This document shows positions 1 to 6,325 of a DNA stretch of 13,864 bases, one piece after another. Both the position numbers and the translations under genes were made by a program. A model generated the notes under the pieces. It was not told the origin of the DNA. It saw only the letters and a list, made by a program, of their open reading frames with translations, and did no database searches. This DNA is from Halovenus sp. (GTDB lineage Archaea > Halobacteriota > Halobacteria > Halobacteriales > Haloarculaceae). The stretch is taken from the NCBI GenBank assembly GCA_003551945.1, contig PUNZ01000004.1, forward strand, positions 1-13,864, written 5' to 3'. The first letter of the stretch is position 1. Each line of letters begins with the position of its first letter.

Positions 1-156
1 AAAGCAATTCTGACCGACAGCGAGGAGACAGACGAAGATATCTTTGTTCGTGAGGTCCCGGACGGTGCAGAACTCGATGCAAAGTTCGCTGCACGAACTT
101 GCCCCGTTGATGCAATCGTCGTCTATGACGATGACGGCGAACAACTGATTCCGTGA
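1..156 (+). CDS. Ferredoxin-like iron-sulfur protein, C-terminal part
   Basis: Frame 1 is open from the window edge to the TGA at 154-156, giving 51 residues of a gene whose start lies to the left. The visible part is acidic and ends in FAARTCPVDAIVVYDDD, which matches the last cluster-binding segment (C-P-x-D-A-I) of small 4Fe-4S/3Fe-4S ferredoxins. In that family this Cys is the final ligand of the cluster, and the other ligands lie upstream, outside the window. Such proteins carry electrons in the cytoplasm. The gene converges with the CBS-domain gene on the other strand, with only 10 bases between the two stops. The family call is reasonably safe, but the cluster type and redox partner cannot be read here. 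Confidence 0.7.
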   Translation, partial: KAILTDSEETDEDIFVREVPDGAELDAKFAARTCPVDAIVVYDDDGEQLIP

Positions 157-166
157 TTCTCACCGG

Positions 167-604
167 CTACTCGAACTCGCCTTCTGTGACGTCTTCTTCG
201 GTCCTCGACGCCATGATGATTCGACTCTTCGGGAAAAAGTGCGCGAGGTCCGTCGTGGTAACGATACCGACTGGCTTTCCATCTTCGGTGACAGGCAGCT
301 TCTTGACGTTGTTGTGACCCATCCGTTCGCCAGCGACGTAGACGGGTTCGTGCGGACGAATCGTCACCACAGGGTCGCTCATAATTTCGCTGACTGGTGT
401 GTTATCGACATCGAGGTCGGAACCAACCGTCCGGACGATATCGGTCTCCGTGATAATTCCCTGAATGATATCGTGACCGACGACGAGTGCGCCGATGTGT
501 TTTTCAGCAAGTGTGTTTGCTGCCTCAGTGATGGTTGTGTCGGCTGGAATCGTCTCGACCGGACTGGTCATGATTTCTTCTACCGGAGTTTCTTCTTGTG
601 CCAT
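167..604 (-). CDS. Tandem CBS-domain protein
   Basis: This encodes a 145-residue protein made almost wholly of two CBS domains, about residues 7-62 and 71-126. Each begins with a VxEIM-xxPVxTI signature (VEEIMTSPVETI and VSEIMSDPVVTI) and ends in a G-I-(I/V)-T-x-T-D-(I/L) strand-helix (GIITETDIV, GIVTTTDLA). Paired CBS domains form a Bateman module that binds adenine nucleotides and usually senses energy or ion state. No effector domain is fused, so it probably acts as a stand-alone sensor or through a partner. The frame is open further upstream to 895, but the Met at 604 fits because the first CBS domain starts at once after it and a TATA-like element lies about 33 bases before it. The acidic tail (TEEDVTEGEFE) has no recognised role. 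Confidence 0.87.
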   Translation of the reverse strand: MAQEETPVEEIMTSPVETIPADTTITEAANTLAEKHIGALVVGHDIIQGIITETDIVRTVGSDLDVDNTPVSEIMSDPVVTIRPHEPVYVAGERMGHNNVKKLPVTEDGKPVGIVTTTDLAHFFPKSRIIMASRTEEDVTEGEFE

Positions 605-632
605 TGCTATGTGTAAGTTCAGAAGGACTCCC

Positions 633-641
633 CTTAATAGT
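633..641 (-). promoter_or_regulatory. TATA-like element for the CBS gene
   Basis: On the minus strand the sequence ACTATTAAG lies about 33 bases before the ATG at 604. This would place transcription start only a few bases before the codon. No Shine-Dalgarno is seen between them. It supports the short start over the longer open frame. Confidence 0.4.
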
Positions 642-719
642 TGTAGCCTGACACTGTTTGATGAGAACGCCGGGCGGGAAATCTGAGCCTTTTTGTCGCT
701 GTCGTGTGAACCACCGCAT

Positions 720-809
720 ATGAGTACACCAACCAAAGTCGTGCTCGGAACGCTCATTGTCGCACTCGTTATCGGGACTGGCCTGATTGCCGGCCTTATC
801 GTCGCGTAA
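720..809 (+). CDS. 29-residue single-span membrane peptide
   Basis: The ATG at 720 opens a 29-codon frame: a short polar N-terminus (MSTPTK) followed by about 22 hydrophobic residues with Gly spacing (VVLGTLIVALVIGTGLIAGL and on) to the end. That is one transmembrane helix and nothing else. The TAA at 807-809 overlaps the ATG of the next gene (TAATG), so translation of the two is very likely coupled. This overlap, together with the clean TM composition, is the main evidence that it is a real gene. Possible roles are a membrane anchor or a small subunit for the downstream protein. I recognise no family. Confidence 0.6.
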   Translation: MSTPTKVVLGTLIVALVIGTGLIAGLIVA

Positions 810-1588
810 TGTTTACAGAACAGACGCTCAGCGAACCTGTCGCGGCGGTTCGAGACGAACACGCCCCTGGTACCCTTGTTCTTTCGTGTGAACAAGATTT
901 TGAGACAATTCCACCAGCGCAGGCAGAGGACTTGTTGTTGATAACGTCCACGGTTGACCCTGCTTCATATGACCCAGCATGGGTTCCGGCGGACGCGCCA
1001 GAGCCACTTATCCGGTATGCAAGCGACCGGTTGACAATCGGGATGCCCGGTGATGGTGGTGTCGCCTGGACCAGACAGACTGAGCCACCACTTGTATTCG
1101 AAAAGCCTCGTCTTGCTGGCTCTCCCGAGTCATTTATTGAGTTCCTGCGTGCGGAAGCGCTGGTCCAGATTGGTCTTGCTGAACCGGAGCACTTTCTGGG
1201 CTTTTTTGGCTCTTCGTATCCTGATTTCGTCGCTGCCACTGAGGGTCACCTTTCGCCAGCCGAAACCTACCAGCTTGCAGTCGCCTGTTATGAGGCATAT
1301 CTCGGGCTCCAAACAAGAGAGATATTTGCCGCCTGGGATGGGCCACTGTTTGCCGCGTGGCTGGATGCGGGTGAGCGACTCGAAGACCGGCTCTCAGGCC
1401 TTTCCACTGCGGTTGCGCGGGGACAGACTAGCTTTACCGATGCTGCGGAGCTAGCGTGTAGCGCAATAAAGCATGCTGGCGAACTCCCTGCACCGTTCGA
1501 TGCACTCAATGCGAGCGTCTATCTTGACCACGGCCCCGAGTACGCGATTGCCTGGGCCGACCGAACGCTGAGTGTTCTGAACGAGTGA
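809..1588 (+). CDS. Conserved-looking protein of unknown function
   Basis: A 259-residue soluble protein starting at the ATG that overlaps the preceding stop. I do not recognise a catalytic motif. The N-terminal third (about 1-95) looks like an alpha/beta fold with several strands (TLVLSCEQ, DLLLITSTVDP) and has a proline- and aspartate-rich linker. The part from about 105 to 250 is mostly helical (FIEFLRAEALVQIGLAEPEHFLGFF, ETYQLAVACYEAYLGLQ), with aromatic residues at spacing that suggests a helical bundle. There is no signal peptide or membrane span. Coupling to the 29-residue membrane peptide suggests the product works at the inner face of the membrane. The next gene is 348 bases away, so this two-gene unit seems to end here. 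Confidence 0.7.
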   Translation: MFTEQTLSEPVAAVRDEHAPGTLVLSCEQDFETIPPAQAEDLLLITSTVDPASYDPAWVPADAPEPLIRYASDRLTIGMPGDGGVAWTRQTEPPLVFEKPRLAGSPESFIEFLRAEALVQIGLAEPEHFLGFFGSSYPDFVAATEGHLSPAETYQLAVACYEAYLGLQTREIFAAWDGPLFAAWLDAGERLEDRLSGLSTAVARGQTSFTDAAELACSAIKHAGELPAPFDALNASVYLDHGPEYAIAWADRTLSVLNE

Positions 1589-1849
1589 ATTCGTTTCCTT
1601 TGTAACCCCTTTTCCTTCGTAGGTATAACGTGCCTTGGTTGGCTGGCCTTCCCCAATTACCTTTGAAGGCACTACCTCTCTTCGCGACCGAATTTCGGAT
1701 TACACCGCGCCCAGACAGGGAAATCCATTAGGAGCAATCTAACGTCATTCACTGACATTCGAAACCATTTAGTTGCTGAGACTGAACTATCACTATCAAG
1801 ACCAACACGTCCCGTTGGATAGCCGTGGTGGCCACATTCTACACTATTC

Positions 1850-1867
1850 AAACCATTTGAAACCATT
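1850..1867. repeat. Tandem AAACCATT repeat, one helical turn apart
   Basis: AAACCATT occurs at 1850-1857 and again at 1860-1867, exactly 10 bases apart, with a third copy at 1762-1769. The tandem pair is about 30-50 bases upstream of the TATA-like element of the 1937 gene. That is a plausible place for a transcription factor that contacts the same face of the helix twice. The regulator is unknown. Confidence 0.4.
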
Positions 1868-1895
1868 GTATACCAATAGAAGGTAAATAACGTAA

Positions 1896-1903
1896 CACTT
1901 ATA
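1896..1903 (+). promoter_or_regulatory. TATA-like element for the coiled-coil gene
   Basis: CACTTATA at 1896-1903 lies about 35 bases before the ATG at 1937, giving an expected leader of roughly 9-12 bases. No Shine-Dalgarno is visible; the bases just before the ATG are A-rich. Confidence 0.45.
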
Positions 1904-1936
1904 CTGTGTGGGAGACTACATGAAAGTAGAACAACA

Positions 1937-2554
1937 ATGGTAAACTACACAAGCCCAATCGAAGCCACGTTTGAACTGCAGCGCAAATCACTTGAACAGA
2001 GCCAGCAAGCGTTCCAACAGACCGTCGACCTTCCAGCCCGCCTCGGCGAGGCAGCTGTTGACGGCCTCGAAAGCCAGGAATCCGTCCAGCGCAGCGTCGT
2101 TGAACTCCAGCAGGAGACGCTCCACACCCTCCTCGACACGCTCGAAGATGGTCTCTCCGGCGTCGAAGCCCCAACCGGTGACCTCCGCGAAGTTATCGAC
2201 GACCAGTACGACGTTGTCCTCGACAACCACGCTGAGTTCTTCGACAACCTCGGCAACGGTGTCGAAGAGGCACTCGAAACCTACGACGAGTTCAGCGCAG
2301 AATCAGTCGAAGCCCTCGAAGACCTTCTCGACGCACTCGTCGAACTCCAGGAGGAACTCGAATCCCAGTCCGTCGAAGCGGCCGAAGAAGTGACCGAGCA
2401 GGTCGAAGAGCTTCAGGGTCAAGTCGAAGAGCAGCTTGACGACCTTCAAGAGCAGGTCGGTAACCAAGTGAGCGAAGTCCAAGAGCAGGTCGAAGGCGTC
2501 CAGGAACAGATTCAGGACGTCTCCGAGCAGGCCGCAGACGCTGTCGACAACTAA
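1937..2554 (+). CDS. Acidic coiled-coil protein, phasin-like
   Basis: A 205-residue, strongly acidic, helical protein with no Cys and no membrane span. The N-terminal half (MVNYTSPIEATFELQRKSLE to about 105) has the phasin style: a run of F-x-x-Q-R-x-x-x-E-Q-S-Q-x-A amphipathic helix, then an AVDGLESQES turn and another long helix. Residues 105-205 are continuous coiled coil with Q/E-rich heptads (EQVEELQGQVEEQLDDLQEQ and on). Phasins coat polyhydroxyalkanoate granules through amphipathic helices, and haloarchaea make such granules, so a granule or surface-coat role is possible. No polymer synthase gene is nearby and the similarity is by pattern only. It could equally be a structural filament or scaffold protein. 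The gene stands alone, with its own promoter and a terminator after it. Confidence 0.75.
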   Translation: MVNYTSPIEATFELQRKSLEQSQQAFQQTVDLPARLGEAAVDGLESQESVQRSVVELQQETLHTLLDTLEDGLSGVEAPTGDLREVIDDQYDVVLDNHAEFFDNLGNGVEEALETYDEFSAESVEALEDLLDALVELQEELESQSVEAAEEVTEQVEELQGQVEEQLDDLQEQVGNQVSEVQEQVEGVQEQIQDVSEQAADAVDN

Positions 2555-2616
2555 TACCCACGCCCCACGCACTATCCCGGGGACCGACCCCAACGCCCAT
2601 TTCTATTGCATGCTCC

Positions 2617-2648
2617 TGTATCGGCCGTTTCGGCTGATACACGTTTTT
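2617..2648 (+). terminator. Hairpin plus T-tract terminator
   Basis: A 10-bp stem (TGTATCGGCC at 2617-2626 with GGCTGATACA at 2632-2641, one G-T pair, loop GTTTC) is followed two bases later by TTTTT (2644-2648). It lies 63 bases after the coiled-coil gene and 75 bases before the radical SAM gene, so it would separate the two transcripts. Archaeal polymerase mainly needs the T-tract; the stem is a bonus. Confidence 0.6.
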
Positions 2649-2723
2649 CACCTTTCCAGCGAGTTGTCCGACTAGCCAGCGCACACAGACACCGTTTTCA
2701 GGGTCCACCCGCTATCACCCTCC

Positions 2724-4424
2724 ATGAAAGACCCGTCGACGCTCGATGTGACCATTGTCGACGGCTACGTCGACGAGCCGGCACACTTCGGTGTCCCGCC
2801 GTATCTCTCGACGTATCCACGATACGTTGCCGGCGCGCTTGTCGACGCTGGCGTTCCGACCGAACAGATTACCTACCACACCATCGATGCGCTCCGTGAC
2901 GAACGCGAGCGCTGGCTCTCTATCGAACGTGCAGACCTCCTCATCTATGTTGGGGGGATGACCGTTCCTGGCAAATATGTCGGTGGTACCCCCGCTGAAC
3001 CCGACGAAGTCCGAGAACTGGCGTGGGTTGCCGAGGGGACGACCCTGCTTGGCGGTCCCGTTCGTTTCGGTGTCGGCGAAGCAAACGAAGGGGCAACGGA
3101 AACCCAACGCGACTCGCTTGATTATGATTTCGTCGCCAAAGGCGATATCGAGGCTGCAGCCTATGACCTCGTCCACGGCGGCCTTGAGGGCTTTTCCAAC
3201 CGGATGCGCGACAACGACGAAATTTCTCGGTGGGCCAGACAGGGCGCATTCATCGTCGAAGACCATCCGAACCATCCTGAGTATCTCATCTGCGAACTGG
3301 AGACCTCTCGGGGCTGTCCGTACCGGTGTTCGTTCTGTACCGAACCGCTGTACGGCGCAAATCCAAGCTTTCGCTCGCCGGACTCGGTCGTGGGAGAAGT
3401 CTCGGCGCTTGCTGACTACGGTGTGAGCCATTTCCGACTGGGTCGACAGGCGGATATTCTGGCCTATGGCGGAGACGGCGAAGCCCCGAACGTCGATGCG
3501 CTCCGCGAACTCTATGGCGGGATTCGTGAAGCCGTTCCAGACCTTGGGACGCTTCATCTTGATAATATGAATCCCATCACAATTGTCCGGTGGCCTGACC
3601 GCGCCCGAGAAGGGATTCGGATTATCGCCGAACACAACACATCCGGCGATACCGCTGCGTTTGGGTTAGAGTCGGCCGACCCCGTGGTCCAAGAACAGAA
3701 CAACCTCAACGTGAGTGCAGAGGAGTGTTTCGAGGCGGTCAAAATCGTCAACGAAGCCGGTGGCTGGCGACCCGGGCAAAAAGCAGGTGACCACCGTGGC
3801 CCGACACGGCTTCCGAAACTGCTCCCTGGTATCAACCTTGTCCACGGATTGCAGGGCGAGCGCCGGGAAACGTTCGAACACAACAAACAGTTCCTCCAGC
3901 GGGTGTACGATGCCGGATTGATGCTCCGACGGGTGAACATCCGGCAGGTGATGGCCTTCGAGGGAACGGAGATGTCCGAGACCGGGGCGGCGATTGCCCA
4001 CGACCACAAAAAACTCTTCAAGCAGTACAAACGCGAGGTTCGCGAAGAAATTGATAACCCCATGTTGCAGCGACTCGCTCCGCCCGGAACGGTCCTGGAA
4101 AACGTTCACCTGGAATATCATCAGGACGGCAAAACCTTCGGCCGCCAGCTGGGAACGTATCCACTCCTCGTTGCCATTCCCGGCGAGCGCGAACTCGGCG
4201 CCGTGCTTGACGTGGCTATCACCGACCACGGATACCGCTCGGTCACCGGTGTCCCGTATCCGCTCGACGTGAACGAAGCGTCAATGGACGAGCTCTCGGC
4301 CGTCCCCGGCATCGGGAAACAGACTGCCGGTGATATCGTCGTCGACCGGCCGTACGAATCCGTCCCTGATATTGCAGAGCTTGCCCTGTTTACTACGACG
4401 TCTCGTCCCGAACAGGCGGATTAA
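2724..4424 (+). CDS. Radical SAM enzyme with C-terminal helix-hairpin-helix
   Basis: A 566-residue radical SAM protein. Residues 1-180 form a Rossmann-like N-terminal domain of the sort seen in B12-binding-type radical SAM enzymes, though no clear DxHxxG cobalamin motif is seen. The cluster motif is C198-x3-C202-x2-C205 in ETSRGCPYRCSFC, which binds the 4Fe-4S cluster and SAM. The barrel continues to about 440 with typical later motifs (AAFGLESADP; LLPGINLVHGL). The last 50 residues contain a ComEA-like helix-hairpin-helix (LDVNEASMDELSAVPGIGKQ, residues 514-533), a fold that usually contacts nucleic acid backbone. This pairing suggests a nucleic-acid substrate, but the reaction is unknown. 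There is no leader motif that decides the start; the ATG at 2724 gives a full-length N-terminal domain. Confidence 0.88.
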   Translation: MKDPSTLDVTIVDGYVDEPAHFGVPPYLSTYPRYVAGALVDAGVPTEQITYHTIDALRDERERWLSIERADLLIYVGGMTVPGKYVGGTPAEPDEVRELAWVAEGTTLLGGPVRFGVGEANEGATETQRDSLDYDFVAKGDIEAAAYDLVHGGLEGFSNRMRDNDEISRWARQGAFIVEDHPNHPEYLICELETSRGCPYRCSFCTEPLYGANPSFRSPDSVVGEVSALADYGVSHFRLGRQADILAYGGDGEAPNVDALRELYGGIREAVPDLGTLHLDNMNPITIVRWPDRAREGIRIIAEHNTSGDTAAFGLESADPVVQEQNNLNVSAEECFEAVKIVNEAGGWRPGQKAGDHRGPTRLPKLLPGINLVHGLQGERRETFEHNKQFLQRVYDAGLMLRRVNIRQVMAFEGTEMSETGAAIAHDHKKLFKQYKREVREEIDNPMLQRLAPPGTVLENVHLEYHQDGKTFGRQLGTYPLLVAIPGERELGAVLDVAITDHGYRSVTGVPYPLDVNEASMDELSAVPGIGKQTAGDIVVDRPYESVPDIAELALFTTTSRPEQAD

Positions 4425-4441
4425 TCCGCTGTTTTCCCAGC

Positions 4442-4816
4442 TCAGTTGAAAAAGACATCGCGACAGAGAACGAGCAGTCCGGACAGCAACACAAAAACGC
4501 CGACCAGCCCTGCGACCTCCACTGGTCCAGTGACGTGTGAACTCGATACGGCGGCCGCACTCGTTCGTCCGGCAAGATAGATGATACCACCGATGAATCC
4601 GACCCAGTGCATGCGATAGAGCGCCGCTGCGAGAACCAACCCGACTATTCCACCGCCGACGATTGCAGCCCCGTACATCCCACCGGCAAACGCCCCCGTG
4701 AGTATCCACGAGATGCCGGTCAGGACGACCAGCATGGCCACGAACGAGACGATAAGCTCCGTCAACGCCTCGTGTGTGAGCGCAATCCGGTCGGTGTCAA
4801 CCCATGAGACGTCCAT
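4442..4816 (-). CDS. Small four-span membrane protein
   Basis: A 124-residue protein with about four transmembrane helices at residues 21-43, 46-67, 71-84 and 100-118. The hydrophobic stretches are rich in Gly and Ala (GAFAGGMYGAAIVGGGIVGL), and the short N-terminal tail (MDVSWVDTDR) is acidic. There are no obvious charged residues inside the spans that would point to a transporter or ion channel. I recognise no family. It converges with the radical SAM gene with 17 bases between the stops. A TATA-like GTATAG about 27 bases before the ATG supports the start. Confidence 0.7.
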   Translation of the reverse strand: MDVSWVDTDRIALTHEALTELIVSFVAMLVVLTGISWILTGAFAGGMYGAAIVGGGIVGLVLAAALYRMHWVGFIGGIIYLAGRTSAAAVSSSHVTGPVEVAGLVGVFVLLSGLLVLCRDVFFN

Positions 4817-4837
4817 TACTGGGCCCTACACAACCGC

Positions 4838-4847
4838 CCTATACGAA
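4838..4847 (-). promoter_or_regulatory. TATA-like element for the membrane-protein gene
   Basis: On the minus strand TTCGTATAGG is centred about 27 bases before the ATG at 4816, the spacing expected for a leaderless haloarchaeal transcript. The upstream bases CCTTCG could serve as the BRE. Confidence 0.45.
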
Positions 4848-4930
4848 GGCTTCGACGAGTTCACGGGACTGTTTTTCAAAAGCCCGTAGATAGCAGACCA
4901 TCACACACCATCCAGTGGAATTGCGTGGGC

Positions 4931-4938
4931 CTTATGTC
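4931..4938 (+). promoter_or_regulatory. TATA-like element that decides the thioesterase start
   Basis: CTTATGTC at 4931-4938 is centred about 27 bases before the ATG at 4961. That places transcription start at this ATG and makes the upstream GTG (4925) and ATG (4934) unlikely starts, because they would lie inside the promoter. Confidence 0.5.
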
Positions 4939-4960
4939 ATCGAAGCTATTGAACTGTCGT

Positions 4961-5407
4961 ATGGAACTGGCAGCGCTGTTTAACGACATGCCGTTTGCGA
5001 AGTTGCTGGGTATTCGCGTGACCGAGGTTGATGAGGGGTACGCAGAGGCAGAACTTCCGTTCAACGACGACCTTCGCTCGCATACCTGGGGGTCAGTTGC
5101 CCACGGCGCGGCAACCTACGCCCTTGCCGATACGGTCGCCGGTGCAGCGGTCATCTCGCTTTCTCAAGATGTGAGTCCAACCGTCGATATGCGAATTGAT
5201 TATCTCGCTCCAGCGACCAGCGACCTCAACGCACAGGCGGAAGTTATCCGGTTTGGTTCCAGTCTAGCAATGACCTACGTCGAGGTATTCGATGCAGATG
5301 ACACTCGAATCGCTACGGCACAGGGAACGTACAAGACTGGCGGGCAAGGAAAACAGACGCCGTGGAACGACCGACAGGAAAACGGTGTTGACGAAGACGC
5401 CGAGTGA
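4961..5407 (+). CDS. PaaI-type hotdog thioesterase
   Basis: A 148-residue single hotdog-fold protein of the PaaI/4HBT family, which hydrolyses acyl- or aryl-CoA thioesters. The family signature is visible: PFAKLLGIRV near the start, then SVAHGAATYALADTVAGAAV (residues 45-64), where H48-G49 and D57 fit the HGG...D active-site helix, and VDMRIDYLAPA for the long central strand. The usual second Gly of HGG is Ala here. A GTG and an ATG upstream in frame would add 9-12 residues, but the family begins close to this Met and the TATA-like element overlaps the longer starts. The tail after about residue 126 is polar and probably disordered. The substrate is unknown. It converges on the FAH-family gene with 13 bases between stops. 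Confidence 0.87.
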   Translation: MELAALFNDMPFAKLLGIRVTEVDEGYAEAELPFNDDLRSHTWGSVAHGAATYALADTVAGAAVISLSQDVSPTVDMRIDYLAPATSDLNAQAEVIRFGSSLAMTYVEVFDADDTRIATAQGTYKTGGQGKQTPWNDRQENGVDEDAE

Positions 5408-5420
5408 GAACACCGACAAA

Positions 5421-6176
5421 TTACTCGCTTTCCGGGGCAACAACCGTATTCCGGAGCGTCCCGATTCCTTCGTACCAGATTTCGATATCGTCGCCGGGTT
5501 CGAGCAGTCCTGGGTTTGCGGGGCTGCCAAAGGAGATGACATCGCCAGGTCGGAACGTAAATCGCTCCGAGAGGAACGCAACCGTCTCGTACGGGTCGAA
5601 AATCATCCAGTCAGTGGTTGCCTCTTGACGCTTCTCGCCTGCGATGTGCGTCGTCATGTCGATATTTCGCGGGTCGATCTCGGTCTCGATGACCGGACCG
5701 AGTGGGCCGGAGCCATCGAACGCTTTTCTGGCCGTTCTGCGCTCCTGGTCGAGTGCATCGAGGTCATTCAAGATGGTGAAACCGCGAAGCACCTCTTTGA
5801 CTTCGTCTTCACCATCTAGTTCGTGACATTCCTCATCGATGACGGCGGCTAACTCACCGGCGTAGGTGAGTTCTTCCGTCCATGACGGATATTCGATTGG
5901 GGTCTCCGGGTGATGCAGGGAGACGGCTGGCTTGATAAACCAGTCTGGAATATCCGGGATATCGTAATCCATCTGGTCGATTTTCTCCGCGAAGTTTCGG
6001 CCAACACAGTAGAACGTTCCTGGTTCAGCCGGAGCAATGAGGTCGCCGTCCTCACCGACTGTGTAGGTCGCTCCATCCTCAGCGGTGAGCGTTCCGCCGT
6101 CGTAGGTGTCGGTTGCGTCACCTTCGTACGTTCCTTCGACCACGCCGTCGTCAGTCTCGATGCGTGCGAGTTTCAT
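5421..6176 (-). CDS. Fumarylacetoacetate-hydrolase-family protein with altered metal site
   Basis: A 251-residue member of the FAH superfamily. Residues 1-48 match the small N-terminal domain, and residues 52-251 the beta-roll catalytic core: FYCVGRNFAEK (55-65), IKPAVSLHHP (81-90), ELTYAGELAAVI (102-113), ILNDLDALDQ (135-144), KAFDGSGPLGP (151-161), PGDVISFGSPANPGLLEPGD (210-229). These enzymes hydrolyse or decarboxylate acylpyruvates using a divalent metal held by an ExE pair and an Asp. Here the first Glu of the usual YExE is Ala106 (YAGE), while E108 and the ND Asp (D138) remain. Substrate and activity are therefore uncertain. The frame is open further upstream, but MKLARI is the usual kind of family start and the extension would read into transposon DNA. 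The gene is divergent from the ATPase, with the transposon in between. Confidence 0.88.
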   Translation of the reverse strand: MKLARIETDDGVVEGTYEGDATDTYDGGTLTAEDGATYTVGEDGDLIAPAEPGTFYCVGRNFAEKIDQMDYDIPDIPDWFIKPAVSLHHPETPIEYPSWTEELTYAGELAAVIDEECHELDGEDEVKEVLRGFTILNDLDALDQERRTARKAFDGSGPLGPVIETEIDPRNIDMTTHIAGEKRQEATTDWMIFDPYETVAFLSERFTFRPGDVISFGSPANPGLLEPGDDIEIWYEGIGTLRNTVVAPESE

Positions 6177-6234
6177 GCGTGGGTGTGTTTCGGTTAGTTC
6201 CGGTTTAGGTGATTCGGATTCTAAACGAAAAACA

Positions 6235-6325
6235 GCGCGAGTTCCCCGCCCTTCCGAAAACCGTAGGTTTTCGGCTTTCGCAAATCTTCGATTTGCGTCA
6301 ACACCGTGGGCGGGGGTGAAGCGCG
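6235..6325. repeat. Left-end branched hairpin structure
   Basis: Two perfect hairpins with 3-base loops stand side by side: CCGAAAACC-GTA-GGTTTTCGG (6254-6274) and CGCAAATC-TTC-GATTTGCG (6279-6297), 4 bases apart. Both are enclosed by an outer 8-bp stem, CCCCGCCC (6244-6251) with GGGCGGGG (6308-6315). GCGC tracts lie further out (6235-6239 and 6321-6325). Folded on one strand this is a small cloverleaf. It is the likely TnpA recognition end, next to the tnpA stop. Confidence 0.6.

Larger units (their letters stand above)
1589..1936. other. Long intergenic region with regulatory-looking repeats
   Basis: No convincing gene is present. The first 30 bases are pyrimidine-rich (GTTTCCTTTGTAACCCC then TTTTCC), which could end the upstream transcript in the archaeal T-tract manner. 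The rest is more AT-rich than the flanking genes. It holds three copies of AAACCATT and an ATTG-TATAC-CAAT dyad (1864-1876) ahead of the TATA-like element for the 1937 gene. A 64-codon minus-strand open frame (1672-1866) has no family-like features and is ignored. Confidence 0.5.

Noticed and set aside
604..895. Upstream extension of the CBS gene to 895 on the minus strand
   Set aside because: The extra 97 residues are low-quality sequence, would overlap the 29-residue gene and the start of the 809 gene, and would run through the promoter. The family start fits the Met at 604.
2303..2593. Minus-strand Leu/Phe-rich frame opposite the coiled-coil gene
   Set aside because: It is the antisense reading of Glu/Gln-rich heptads, which gives Leu/Phe codons, so its membrane-like look is an artefact.
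4925..4960. Earlier GTG/ATG starts for the thioesterase
   Set aside because: They lie in or before the TATA-like element, and the added residues have no counterpart in the hotdog family.
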